A stretch of DNA of 34,193 bases, from positions 1 to 34,193 of the IMG/VR virus record IMGVR_UViG_3300025133_000361; one strand, given 5' to 3'. The notes beneath the pieces are model-generated. The model was not told where the DNA came from. It did no database searches and was given only the letters and a program-made list of their open reading frames with translations. A program made the position numbers and the translations under genes. Of the stretch, positions 23,199 to 30,579 are shown piece after piece. Source of the stretch: a virus. Each line of letters begins with the position of its first letter. Within the stretch, counting starts at the first letter, position 1.

Positions 23199-24831
23199 CT
23201 TCTTGGTTCTCCTCTGTCTCTGGGATTGCTGGGAGCATCAGGTTGCTGTGCTTCTTGATGCTGTCAAATTTGCCACTGATGTCAACTGAGATGGTGCTGG
23301 GCTCTTTGAGCTGGCCAGAGTTGCCAACCTTGGCAGCTGCCCTGGCAGTCTGTGGGCAGGGCTGGTCTGACCTCTTTGCCCACCATGCCAGAGCCTTCTC
23401 AAGACCATACCCAGAGTGCTCAACACAGACCCATTCTGAGATGGGGTATTGTAGGCACTCAATGTGGTAATCAACCCTCAGGGTCTTTGGCACTGTGTCA
23501 TCAGCACCCTTCTTGGTGTGCTCAGAATAACTGACTTCCTCAACCTCATAATCTTTGGGGGGCTGACTCAGGATGTCTGCCACTGATGCCTCTGTGTCAT
23601 GGGTGGGGTTGCTGTCAACCTCAAAGACCTCACCACACTCTGGGCAGACAGCCACAGAGATTGGCACAACCTCTCTGCATGCTTTGCAATGTTTGCCAGC
23701 TGGTGGGGCATTCTTGCCAGAGCCATTTGGCTTGGGCTTGATGGCCATTTTGTCAATTGGCCCATGCCTCTCAATGTTGCCACCAAAGTCAAGGATGAGG
23801 CAGTCAGCTTTGCCAGGGGCAACTCTGAGACCTCTGCCACACATTTGATAGTAGAGACCAGGGCTGAGGGTTGGTCTCAGCATGGCAACACAGTCAATGT
23901 TGGGAGCATCAAAGCCAGTGGTGAGCACATCAATGTTGATGAGGTATTTGATGGCACCCTCTTTGTAGTATGCCAGGGTTGATGCTCTCTCTGTTGGTGA
24001 GGTCAGGCCATCAACCATAGCCACAGATGCCTCTGGGGCCAGGAAGGCAATCATCTCAGCAACTTGGCTGGCATGCTCTCTGCCAGCACAAAAGATGAGC
24101 ACTGATTTTCTGTCTGTGGTCTTGCTGAGCATCTCAGCAACTGCCTCAGCAACCACCAGCCCATCAGACAGCTCTTGGTTGAGCTGGCTTGCAACATATT
24201 CACCAGCCCTGACAGCAACCTCAGAGAGGTCTGGCTGTGCCTCTGCATGCTTGCTGATGAGTGGGGAGAGGTAGCCATCTGCAATGAGAGGCTTGATGGG
24301 GATGCTGTGACAGATTGTGTTGAGCACTCGATCTGGCCCACAGACCAGACCCTCTTTGAGTCTGTAGGGTGTGGCAGTCAGCCCCACCACTCTCACAGCA
24401 GGATTGATGAGCTTTGCATGAGTCAGGAAGGTCAAAAACATGCCATCCCCATCAGCTGGGATCAAGTGAGCCTCATCAACCAAGATGACATCAAAGGCAC
24501 CCAGCTCATCGGCTCTGCCATGAACCGATTGTATGCCAGCCACAATGCAGCTGTGCTCTGTGTCCCTGCTGGAGAGCCCAGCAGAATAGATGCCCACATC
24601 AACCATGGGGGCCAGGGTCTTGATTTTCTCAGCATTTTGCTCAATTAGTTCTTTCCGATGACAGAGGATGAGCACTCTGCCAGACCAGTCAATCACATCT
24701 TTGACCAGCTGGGCAATGATGAGAGATTTGCCAGCCCCAGTGGGTGCCTCAATACAGGGGTTGGTGGTTGTGCTTTGTATGTGCTGCCAGCAGCTTGCAA
24801 CTGCCTCAGCTTGGTATGTCCTTAATTTCAT
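23182..24831 (-). CDS. Superfamily 2 DEAH-type DNA helicase
   Basis: I start this 549-residue protein at ATG 24831 (MKLRTYQAEAV), the normal N-terminus for this family; a longer frame upstream overlaps the previous gene and adds nothing conserved. Motifs are Walker A APTGAGKS (29-36), DEAH box VILVDEAHLIP, GLTATPYR (motif III), VLTTGFDAPNID (motif V) and YYQMCGRGLRVAPGK (motif VI). A four-Cys zinc finger (CKAC...CPECGE) follows, then a poorly conserved C-terminal tail that may bind partners. Such SSL2-like helicases unwind DNA at replication forks or during recombination in many phages. Confidence 0.9.
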   Translation of the reverse strand: MKLRTYQAEAVASCWQHIQSTTTNPCIEAPTGAGKSLIIAQLVKDVIDWSGRVLILCHRKELIEQNAEKIKTLAPMVDVGIYSAGLSSRDTEHSCIVAGIQSVHGRADELGAFDVILVDEAHLIPADGDGMFLTFLTHAKLINPAVRVVGLTATPYRLKEGLVCGPDRVLNTICHSIPIKPLIADGYLSPLISKHAEAQPDLSEVAVRAGEYVASQLNQELSDGLVVAEAVAEMLSKTTDRKSVLIFCAGREHASQVAEMIAFLAPEASVAMVDGLTSPTERASTLAYYKEGAIKYLINIDVLTTGFDAPNIDCVAMLRPTLSPGLYYQMCGRGLRVAPGKADCLILDFGGNIERHGPIDKMAIKPKPNGSGKNAPPAGKHCKACREVVPISVAVCPECGEVFEVDSNPTHDTEASVADILSQPPKDYEVEEVSYSEHTKKGADDTVPKTLRVDYHIECLQYPISEWVCVEHSGYGLEKALAWWAKRSDQPCPQTARAAAKVGNSGQLKEPSTISVDISGKFDSIKKHSNLMLPAIPETEENQEDDIPF

Positions 24832-25261
24832 GGGGGAGATTTTCCTTTTTTGCTTTGGTTCTAATATCAGCAACCATGGCTGTGATTGTCTGACGATGAC
24901 AGCCAAGACTGGTTGCAATTTCTGAGTGGGTGTTGCCAGAGAGCAGCATCACAGTGATGGTGGTTTGGTTTGGTGTGAGATGACAGCCCAGCCAGTCAAC
25001 TGCATCAGCTGACCAGCTGGGGTCTGTGTCATCAACAAAGTCAGAGACATGCCAGGGCAGCACTGGCAGCTGCTTGGCATGAACCCTCAGCTCCTTTTGC
25101 AGGGCTCTGAGCCAGACAACCTTGGTTGATGGGTTGGCTGTCTCAAGCATCATCAGAGCCAAGTCTTGGTAGGCATCAATTTGCTCAACATGGGCAAAGA
25201 TTGACGCCAGCACTCTTGACCTTGAAACCAGCCAACCCTCATATGCTGCCAAGTCAACCAT
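24806..25261 (-). CDS. HTH protein, probable phage regulator
   Basis: This protein of 151 residues starts at ATG 25261, overlapping the previous stop (TGATG); an upstream TTG is possible. Most of it is helical with no known motif. The C-terminal region LTPNQTTITVMLLSGNTHSE, then IATSLGCHRQTITAMVADIR (about residues 95-135), matches a LuxR/sigma-region-4-type helix-turn-helix. It may bind DNA as an activator or act in replication initiation. It sits inside the replication operon rather than beside the divergent control region, which argues against a classical lysis-lysogeny repressor. Confidence 0.65.
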   Translation of the reverse strand: MVDLAAYEGWLVSRSRVLASIFAHVEQIDAYQDLALMMLETANPSTKVVWLRALQKELRVHAKQLPVLPWHVSDFVDDTDPSWSADAVDWLGCHLTPNQTTITVMLLSGNTHSEIATSLGCHRQTITAMVADIRTKAKKENLPHEIKDIPS

Positions 25262-25728
25262 CAGCTCTTTGCCCAAGGGGCAGGGCTGTTGGCTGGGTCA
25301 GATGCAGTCTGCTGGGGTGCAGACTGCTGGGGTGCATCACCGATGCGCCGGTAGGCAACAATGTTGTTGCCCATCTGGCCATTGCCTTGCTTCTTCACTC
25401 GCAACTCAATCATCATGGGGATGTTGTGCAGTTGCTCAGTCTTGCTGGGGTTGAGGATGCCCAGTGCCTCAGTGATGGCTTTGAGATTGCTCTGTGCAAT
25501 GCCCTTTACCTTGGGGTCTGGGTGGTAAACTGAGAGATTGTCAAAGACGAGCCTATTGGTGTGTGGCCCATCAACCACTGCAAAGACTAACTTGATGTAC
25601 TCATGCCCAGCTTGGCTTGTGGGTCTGTCACTGTCTTTGATGATGACAGCGTAGGACCCATTGGGCAGGGGCTCAAAACTTGTCTGCACATCTTCTGCAT
25701 CTGATGTGTTAAATCCAATATCAGCCAT
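25261..25728 (-). CDS. DUF669-type, probable single-strand DNA-binding accessory protein
   Basis: I start this 155-residue protein at ATG 25728 (MADIGFNTSDAED), with AAGAGAG upstream. The sequence FEPLPNGSYAVIIKDSD, GHEYIKLVFAVVDGP, FDNLSVYHPDPKVKGIAQSN and IPMMIELRVKKQ is typical of DUF669, a family next to Sak-type recombinases and thought to bind single-strand DNA. It ends in a Pro/Gln-rich tail with PAPWAKS, like the acidic/hydrophobic tips of SSB proteins but not acidic. A 15-bp tandem repeat (QQSAPQQTA region, about 25300-25330) lengthens the tail. The ATPase next to it fits this role. Confidence 0.75.
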   Translation of the reverse strand: MADIGFNTSDAEDVQTSFEPLPNGSYAVIIKDSDRPTSQAGHEYIKLVFAVVDGPHTNRLVFDNLSVYHPDPKVKGIAQSNLKAITEALGILNPSKTEQLHNIPMMIELRVKKQGNGQMGNNIVAYRRIGDAPQQSAPQQTASDPANSPAPWAKS

Positions 25729-25730
25729 GG

Positions 25731-26495
25731 TCAGCTCTCTTTCTTGGCACTGGGTGCCACAGTCTTGGGGGTAAAGTGCTGGGCATACGCTGCCCAATTA
25801 AAGTCAATTTCATCTGGCAGGTTGAGGCGGTTCTTTGCAACTGCTGTGGGTCTTGCAACCGTTCTCAAGACCCTCTTGCCACCATCAAGTGCCTTGGTGG
25901 TCTTGCGACCAAAGCCACCATCTTCTGTGGTTGTCAGCACTTTGAGATGAGCAAAAAGCATCTCGTCAGCCCACTCAAGCAAGAGGGCTGAGACATGCTT
26001 GTGCAGCTTGGGAACCCATCGGTCATAGTCAGGATTCTCAGGGTCTTTGTGGCTCTCAGTCTTGGCATGGGCAATAATGATGATGTGCATGCCTTTGGTC
26101 TGCCTGAGTGCATCAAGACCAGTCAAGACAGCTGAGAAGAGATTACATGCCAACACATAGCCCTTGCCATAACTGCCAGAGGCTTGCTCAATACTCTCAA
26201 CAGACTGCTGCTGACAGATTGACTCCCAGATGAGCCTCTCAAGCCAATCAGCTGAGTCAATGACCACAGCTTTATAGGTGTGCTCTTCTGTGTAAAGCTG
26301 GCCAATGTTTGTCATAACATCATCATAACTGGCAGCAATGTCAAAGCTGTGGCAGTCGATCTGCCCCAGCCCATCTTCTGTGGGCAAGAAGATGGCATCA
26401 GGGCACTGGCTGGCAATGGTTGATTTGCCAATGCCAGGGCCACCATAGATGACAGTTTTCCTTGGTAGCTGTTGTTTGCCTCGATTGATTTTCAT
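25731..26495 (-). CDS. RecA-like ATPase, Sak4/AAA_24 type recombinase
   Basis: This 254-residue protein has Walker A GGPGIGKST (18-26) and Walker B KAVVIDSADWLE (about 75-86), followed by HIIIIAHAKTES (sensor-like) and a C-terminal region of mixed helices. The pattern is that of phage Sak4 / AAA_24 proteins, which catalyse single-strand annealing or strand exchange with an SSB. Neighbours support this: a DUF669 protein downstream and a RecE-like nuclease upstream, together a complete phage recombination module. The start ATG 26495 is preceded by the conserved leader AGAGAGACCAAAGACC. Confidence 0.82.
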   Translation of the reverse strand: MKINRGKQQLPRKTVIYGGPGIGKSTIASQCPDAIFLPTEDGLGQIDCHSFDIAASYDDVMTNIGQLYTEEHTYKAVVIDSADWLERLIWESICQQQSVESIEQASGSYGKGYVLACNLFSAVLTGLDALRQTKGMHIIIIAHAKTESHKDPENPDYDRWVPKLHKHVSALLLEWADEMLFAHLKVLTTTEDGGFGRKTTKALDGGKRVLRTVARPTAVAKNRLNLPDEIDFNWAAYAQHFTPKTVAPSAKKES

Positions 26496-26520
26496 GGTCT
26501 TTGGTCTCTCTCTTTGGGGG
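26496..26520 (-). promoter_or_regulatory. Start-abutting leader repeat, gene ATG 26495
   Basis: On the minus strand the bases before the ATG read AAAGAGAGAGACCAAAGACC, then ATG. It is a copy of the leader whose consensus is AGAGAGAACCAAAGACCATG, with one A missing. Confidence 0.7.
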
Positions 26521-26531
26521 TGGGGGTGATG

Positions 26532-27389
26532 TCACAGGGTAATAATATCAGCAAAGCGCGAAGGCCAGATGTCATCTGCCAAACACTGCTTGTACTCATG
26601 CATGGTATTTCTATTTTGCTCCTCAGCTGCATCAAGGGTGGCTGCACTCATCTCAAAGACACCAACCTCAAAAGGCTCAGTTTTCTCAACTGCCACAATA
26701 TACACTTTGTATATCTCACCAGTCAGAGCTGCCACCATAGACCGATAGAAGGCCAGCTGGTGAGGGTAGCCAAAGATGTTGGCATCTCTTGCAAACTTAC
26801 AGGGATAGTGGGTGGTGTGGGCAGAGCCCAGGTCAGCACAGGTCTTGAGGTCAACAATCGTATTGTTGGCACTGTCAAGCCAGTCAATCTTGCTCTGGCT
26901 CTTGATGCCTTGCAGGGTGCCTCTGATGGTCAACTCTGGTCTGCCATATTCTGTGCCCAGCAGCTTGCTGGCTTCTGCATGAGTCTCAATGTGGTTGCTC
27001 ATACATTTTATTTTGTAATAGTCAGCCTCTTTGATGGGGCTCTTGCCAGCTTTGGTCAGCTCCTCAATCCACTCTGTATATCGTTTTGAGGCTGTGCCAA
27101 AAGGCTTGTCAGTCTTGGGATTGACTGGGCCATCTGAGATTGAGTAGGCAGCATGAAAAGCATCTGCACCCTCAAGAATGTGGATGTGTGCAGCTGTGCC
27201 AAAGGCAAAGGCTGGGCTCTGGTGCCTCTCAACCAGACCCAGCTGGGATCTGTGGTAGCCCATTGGGCTGTGCCTAAAAGATTGCAGATTGTGGGCTGTC
27301 ATCCAATTGGCATAGTCAGCAAAGTATTCTGCATCAGTCAGATTGTGGAGAGATGCCAGGGCAGTCTCCCAGGGCTGTGGCTTAGTCAT
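26532..27389 (-). CDS. RecE-like PD-(D/E)XK exonuclease
   Basis: I begin this protein of 285 residues at ATG 27389 (MTKPQPWETALAS), which overlaps the stop of the preceding gene; the longer open frame to 27752 runs over that gene and has no conserved sequence. Visible motifs are FGTAAHIHILE near 64-73 (GxxxHxxLE), E152, KIDWLD with D169, DLKT at 180-183 (the D-x-K of the fold) and HQLAFY at 210-215. These match the RecE/YqaJ-type nuclease used with annealing recombinases. It would resect DNA ends for the Sak4-like protein encoded downstream. Confidence 0.78.
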   Translation of the reverse strand: MTKPQPWETALASLHNLTDAEYFADYANWMTAHNLQSFRHSPMGYHRSQLGLVERHQSPAFAFGTAAHIHILEGADAFHAAYSISDGPVNPKTDKPFGTASKRYTEWIEELTKAGKSPIKEADYYKIKCMSNHIETHAEASKLLGTEYGRPELTIRGTLQGIKSQSKIDWLDSANNTIVDLKTCADLGSAHTTHYPCKFARDANIFGYPHQLAFYRSMVAALTGEIYKVYIVAVEKTEPFEVGVFEMSAATLDAAEEQNRNTMHEYKQCLADDIWPSRFADIITL

Positions 27390-27756
27390 TAAGGTGGCAC
27401 TCCAAGAAGAGGGTATTGGTGGGGGAAGCAGACAGCAGAGGACAAACAAAGTCAGCTGTGACTGCCAGCAGCTCTTGCAGCTCATCATCAACCAAGATGA
27501 AACTTGGCTCATCACAACGCCAGTCATCAAGGCAGAGGGCAACTCTGTCGGGAGCTGGCTCTGCCCACAGGCTGAGGGTGATGTCTGTGGTTGTCTCTGG
27601 GATGTCAAAGTGCTTGCCAAGAGAGGCACAGAGCACAATTGGCAGCTCTGGGCATTCTGTGACCCAGGAGCAACCACAGGGCTCAATGGTGCCTCTGCTG
27701 TTGATGCTAAAAGATGCACCCCCATGAGTCTTGACAAATGAGAGGTTGGCAATCAT
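27382..27756 (-). CDS. Unknown protein in the recombination operon
   Basis: This 124-residue protein overlaps the nuclease gene by eight bases and the NDT-like fusion gene by four, which supports its reality. It is beta-rich, with scattered Cys and Trp (IEPCGCSWVTECPELPIVLC, ALCLDDWRCDE). A Cys-rich start recalls a zinc or metal site but the spacing is irregular. No family is recognised. Confidence 0.6.
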   Translation of the reverse strand: MIANLSFVKTHGGASFSINSRGTIEPCGCSWVTECPELPIVLCASLGKHFDIPETTTDITLSLWAEPAPDRVALCLDDWRCDEPSFILVDDELQELLAVTADFVCPLLSASPTNTLFLECHLND

Positions 27757-28601
27757 GCCTCAACCTCATGCTCTCTCTGCATTGCCTCAGCAATGTCAGC
27801 ATAGTTGCAGAGGTCATCATAATTGTCTTTGTGGTAGCAGATGCGCATTCTGTTTAGTTTGAGAGCACACATCATCAGAGCCACCACATGCCCTGGCAGT
27901 GGGATCTGGTTGTTGATGTTGTCAGCATGGGGCTGCAAGAGGCTGGCCCACATCATTGCAATGCCTTCGTGATTTTCTTTGGGTGGGCCATATACTTTGC
28001 CTCTCTCCTCAGTGATGGCTTGACGATGGGCAGCAGTGGTCTGGGGCACATCACCAAAGAGCTTCTCCCATGTGGCATTGGCATCTTCTGCCTCTTGATG
28101 AGATGCAATGATGCTCTCAACTGTGTGAGATGGCTCAACTGGCCCAGGTGTCAGCTCTGGCAACTCTGGCAGGTTGTCTGGCAGCTCAGCTGCATCTGGT
28201 CTGGCCAGCCTGCACTCTGCACACATCTGGTCAAGCTGGCCCAGGTCTTTGCAGTGGGCCAGATGGTCAATCAGCTTTGACAGAGGCTCATCGTCAAAAG
28301 TGCAAAAGACAGGAATGCCCAGCTGTAATGCCAAACTGACCTCATCATCTGCCCCAGTGCTCTCACCATGCAACCTGATGAGAAGGTCAGCAGATGCAAC
28401 CCATGGCAGGCACGATGCCATCCAAGTGCTGTGTGGGATGTCTTGACCCCCAGGCAGCATCATTGTCAGGCCAGGGTTGAGTGGGGCAAAGCCAGCTGCC
28501 AAGAGTTGGCGCTGTGCCTCACAGCTGTTGTCAAAGTTTGTCCCATCAGGGTCAAGGGTGATGGGGCAGGCAATGTAGACTTTGAGAGGTGTCTTTGTCA
28601 T
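27753..28601 (-). CDS. NDT-like (DUF4406-type) domain fused to DUF6378-like domain
   Basis: I start this 282-residue protein at ATG 28601 (MTKTPLKVYIACP). Residues 1-105 resemble nucleoside 2-deoxyribosyltransferase-like/DUF4406 proteins: VYIACPITLDPDG, ADLLIRL and STGADDEVSLALQLGIPVF, where Glu87 aligns with the nucleophile in the SxGxxxE motif. An acidic Pro-rich linker (ELPDNLPELPELTPGPVEP) leads to a C-terminal domain, residues ~200-282: TEERGKVYGPPKENHEGIAM and VVALMMCALKLNRM...DNYDDLCNYADIAEA. It resembles the phage DUF6378 family. A role in nucleotide metabolism is likely but unproven. The conserved leader precedes the ATG. Confidence 0.7.
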   Translation of the reverse strand: MTKTPLKVYIACPITLDPDGTNFDNSCEAQRQLLAAGFAPLNPGLTMMLPGGQDIPHSTWMASCLPWVASADLLIRLHGESTGADDEVSLALQLGIPVFCTFDDEPLSKLIDHLAHCKDLGQLDQMCAECRLARPDAAELPDNLPELPELTPGPVEPSHTVESIIASHQEAEDANATWEKLFGDVPQTTAAHRQAITEERGKVYGPPKENHEGIAMMWASLLQPHADNINNQIPLPGHVVALMMCALKLNRMRICYHKDNYDDLCNYADIAEAMQREHEVEA

Positions 28602-28630
28602 GGTCTTTGGTCTCTGGGGGTGGGGGTTGG
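28602..28630 (-). promoter_or_regulatory. Start-abutting leader repeat, gene ATG 28601
   Basis: Minus strand: AACCCCCACCCCC, then AGAGACCAAAGACC directly before ATG. It retains the C-rich 5' part and the CAAAGACC end; the GAGAGAA part is shortened. Confidence 0.7.
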
Positions 28631-28653
28631 TAATAAAAAGAGGGTTGGTTTCC

Positions 28654-29016
28654 TTACAGTCTGGCTGGGGCTGATCGGTCAAAGGGCTGACCAGCTGGGG
28701 TCTCTGTGGCCCATGCTGCCAGCTCTCTGTATATCTTTTTTTTGAGGTTGGTGTCAATCAGGTATTTTTTCAGCACTGGCCAGATGGTGCAGATGCACTC
28801 ATGGGGATGGCTGAGGGTGGGGGTGTGCTCATCAGCTTTGTATGAGCAAAAGATTGCTGGCAGGTGTCTGTCAATCCATAGCTCAAGCTGGCCAGTGCTC
28901 ATCTGCTGAGCTGCCCCATCTAATCGAAAAGCCAGGGCATCAGCCCAGCTGGCATGGGGGCTCCTGGCTGACATCAAGGGCACTGTGGGCCATTTGTGTT
29001 GGTCTGGGTCTGTCAT
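28654..29016 (-). CDS. Unknown small early protein
   Basis: This protein has 120 residues from ATG 29016, directly after a leader copy. The sequence is mixed helical (WADALAFRLDGAAQQMS, LELWIDRHLPAIF, VLKKYLIDTNLKKKIYREL) and has no known motif. It contains A AAA AAG (minus strand, near 28735-28745), the classic -1 slippery heptamer, but the shifted frame ends after about 17 codons and looks accidental. Its place among the leader-bearing early genes suggests a host-takeover or regulatory role. Confidence 0.6.
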   Translation of the reverse strand: MTDPDQHKWPTVPLMSARSPHASWADALAFRLDGAAQQMSTGQLELWIDRHLPAIFCSYKADEHTPTLSHPHECICTIWPVLKKYLIDTNLKKKIYRELAAWATETPAGQPFDRSAPARL

Positions 29017-29040
29017 GGTCTTTGGTTCTCTCTGGGGTTG
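29017..29040 (-). promoter_or_regulatory. Start-abutting leader repeat, gene ATG 29016
   Basis: Minus strand: CAACCCC then AGAGAGAACCAAAGACC, immediately followed by ATG. This is a full-consensus copy. GAGAGA, the only Shine-Dalgarno-like run, lies ten bases before the ATG. Confidence 0.75.
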
Positions 29041-29085
29041 ATGTTGCGTTTCCTCGGGGGTTGTCAATATGTCCCAAGGTTTCGG

Positions 29086-29721
29086 TCAGTTGGGGTCACA
29101 GCTGATGCAGCCTCTCTGGCAGCACTTGGTGGGCTCAGTGGTGCCATCATGCAACTGCCTCAGCTGCTGATGACCATTGCTGTCAATGTAGTCAGCCCTT
29201 GACCACATCACATACCCCTCTGACACATCGGTGTGAAACTCCTCACCACTCATATCAATGTCATTCTGCCAGAGCAGCTCAACCATGTTGGCTGCAAGCC
29301 ATGTGGCATCTCTTGGGGGCTGGGTGTCTTTGTTCCAACAGCTGACAGACTGCCTGACCTCCTCACCATTAAATGAGAAGGTCAGTCTGGCTTGCCAGCC
29401 AGGGTTGCTGACCATTGCTGTGACTGGATAAAAGATCTCAGCTTTGGTCAGGATTTCATTTTTGAATTGCTTGCTCATGGTCTTTGGTTCTCTCTTGGGT
29501 TGGTGGTTGCAGCAGCTGCCAGCACACTGAGAGACCTCATCTCTCAGCTGCTGGATGACCTCACCCACTGTGCTCTCACAGATGCAGTGGGTGTCATCAA
29601 ATTTATTGACCCAGCCATCTGCCAAGTGCAGCCAGTGGGACTCACCATCATACTCATAACTGTCAATTCTGGCGTCTTTATTGGCCAGGGCTTGCAGTGT
29701 GGTGCTGTATCTTTGTGCCAT
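29086..29721 (-). CDS. Unknown early protein, apparent fusion across an internal leader copy
   Basis: From ATG 29721 (MAQRYSTTLQALANKD) the frame stays open for 211 residues to 29086. At residues 72-81 it translates a full leader copy as NHQPKREPKT, directly followed by a second start (MSKQFKNEI, ATG 29478). So the frame looks like two once-separate small genes, of about 71 and 130 residues, joined because the first lost its stop. The second part has YPVTAMVSNPGWQARLTFSF and MWSRADYIDSNG; its C-terminus is Cys-rich (CCQRGCISC). Either the fusion, or both the fusion and the short 130-residue form, may be made. No family is recognised. Confidence 0.6.
   Translation of the reverse strand: MAQRYSTTLQALANKDARIDSYEYDGESHWLHLADGWVNKFDDTHCICESTVGEVIQQLRDEVSQCAGSCCNHQPKREPKTMSKQFKNEILTKAEIFYPVTAMVSNPGWQARLTFSFNGEEVRQSVSCWNKDTQPPRDATWLAANMVELLWQNDIDMSGEEFHTDVSEGYVMWSRADYIDSNGHQQLRQLHDGTTEPTKCCQRGCISCDPN
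29479..29509 (-). promoter_or_regulatory. Internal leader repeat before ATG 29478
   Basis: Minus strand: AACCACCAACCCAAGAGAGA then ACCAAAGACC and ATG. It is a full-consensus copy located inside the open frame of 29086-29721, which supports independent initiation at 29478 or a past gene fusion. Confidence 0.7.
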
Positions 29722-29750
29722 GGTCTTGGTTCTCTCTTGGTCTTGGGGTT
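29722..29750 (-). promoter_or_regulatory. Start-abutting leader repeat, gene ATG 29721
   Basis: Minus strand: CAACCCCAAGACCAAGAGAG then AACCAAGACC and ATG. It is the short variant with CCAAGACC instead of CCAAAGACC. Confidence 0.7.
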
Positions 29751-29762
29751 GAGGTTGGTGGT

Positions 29763-29945
29763 CTACTTGGCTGGGGTCTCTTTGACGATGGTGCAATATT
29801 TCTTCTCAACAAAGATGCCCACATGCTGGCTGGCCATCATGTAGTGATTGCTTGAGATGGTGCAGTGCAGCATGGCATACGTGCCATCTTTGATGCTGGG
29901 GCAGTTGCTGACTTTGATTTGCATGGTCTTGGTCTTGGTTGTCAT
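29763..29945 (-). CDS. Unknown 60-residue early protein
   Basis: From ATG 29945 this gives 60 residues (MTTKTKTMQIKVSNCPSIKD); an internal ATG at 29924 would give 53. The peptide TTKTKT before the second Met is encoded by a partial duplication of the leader end (ACCAAGACC twice), so the true start could be either. The body is beta-rich (GTYAMLHCTISSNHYMMASQ). No family is recognised. It overlaps no other gene. Confidence 0.5.
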   Translation of the reverse strand: MTTKTKTMQIKVSNCPSIKDGTYAMLHCTISSNHYMMASQHVGIFVEKKYCTIVKETPAK

Positions 29946-29967
29946 GGTCTTGGTTCTCTCTGTGGGG
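29946..29967 (-). promoter_or_regulatory. Start-abutting leader repeat, gene ATG 29945
   Basis: Minus strand: ACCCCACAGAGAGAACCAAG then ACC and ATG. A truncated second copy (ACCAAGACCAAGACC before ATG 29924) lies 21 bases downstream. Confidence 0.7.
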
Positions 29968-30001
29968 TCTGTGTGGTGGCTGTTGATGTGAGTGGTGTGA
30001 C

Positions 30002-30508
30002 TTAGTTGATGTTGGCAAAGACAGACAGGGCTCTCTCTCTTGATGCCATGCATGGGATCTGGCAGACAAGACCAGACTTTGATGAGAGCCTGACTGCAAA
30101 AAGATCTTCTTCGACACAGTAACCGTAGACAGCAATCAGACCCTCTTTGGTGGTCTTTTGTTTGAGGGTCTCAATCTTGATGGGGTGGTTGTGCACATAC
30201 CGTTCTGAGAAGGCTGGCAGCTCCTCTGGCAGAGGGTAGCTGTCTTGATGTTGACCAACCAGCACATCCCACTGGTCTTGGGGCAGGTCAGACTCATCAC
30301 CCTGCACAACAACAAAGCCAGTGCCCCAGACCTCACCATCTTTGTAATCGTAGACAGCAATCACAAGAGTGGTCTCTGGGAGATAATCAAACTTGATTGC
30401 CCTTGCTGTCTCAGCTTTGTCTTTGCAGTTGAGCACTGCCACACAGTGGGCAGTCAGCTGGCCATCTTTGACTGAGTAAATTTCTGCATTTGGGAAGGTC
30501 ATTGTCAT
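30002..30508 (-). CDS. Unknown early protein
   Basis: This 168-residue protein starts at ATG 30508, immediately after a leader copy (ATG 30502 is an alternative). It is beta-rich with an unusual alternation of aromatic and acidic residues (LVIAVYDYKDGEVWGTGFVV, LIAVYGYCVEEDLFAVRLSS); two similar AVYxYxxxE segments suggest a duplicated fold. There is no signal peptide or recognised domain. Confidence 0.6.
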   Translation of the reverse strand: MTMTFPNAEIYSVKDGQLTAHCVAVLNCKDKAETARAIKFDYLPETTLVIAVYDYKDGEVWGTGFVVVQGDESDLPQDQWDVLVGQHQDSYPLPEELPAFSERYVHNHPIKIETLKQKTTKEGLIAVYGYCVEEDLFAVRLSSKSGLVCQIPCMASRERALSVFANIN

Positions 30509-30530
30509 GGTCTTGGTTCTCAGTGGGGTG
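30509..30530 (-). promoter_or_regulatory. Start-abutting leader repeat, gene ATG 30508
   Basis: Minus strand: ACACCCCACTGAGAACCAAG then ACC and ATG. It is the short variant, with the GAGAGA run reduced to GAGA. Confidence 0.65.
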
Positions 30531-30579
30531 TTGGTGTTGGTGGTCAGCCAGGGCAGCCCCCTGGCTCTCTGTGGGTGGT

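Noticed and set aside
24832-24918. Longer version of the helicase gene starting at 24918
   Set aside because: The added 29 residues overlap the HTH gene and precede the usual MKLRxYQxEA helicase start.
25300-25330. 15-bp tandem repeat considered as an iteron
   Set aside because: Only two copies, in frame within the Gln/Pro tail of the DUF669 protein; a simple coding duplication explains it.
26532-27752. Longer version of the RecE-like gene starting at 27752
   Set aside because: The first 121 residues overlap another gene in a different frame and have no nuclease-like sequence; ATG 27389 with stop/start overlap is preferred.
28735-28745. A AAA AAG slippery heptamer (minus strand) in the 28654-29016 gene
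   Set aside because: The -1 frame ends after about 17 codons with no recognisable product, and the gene is not of a type known to use frameshifting.
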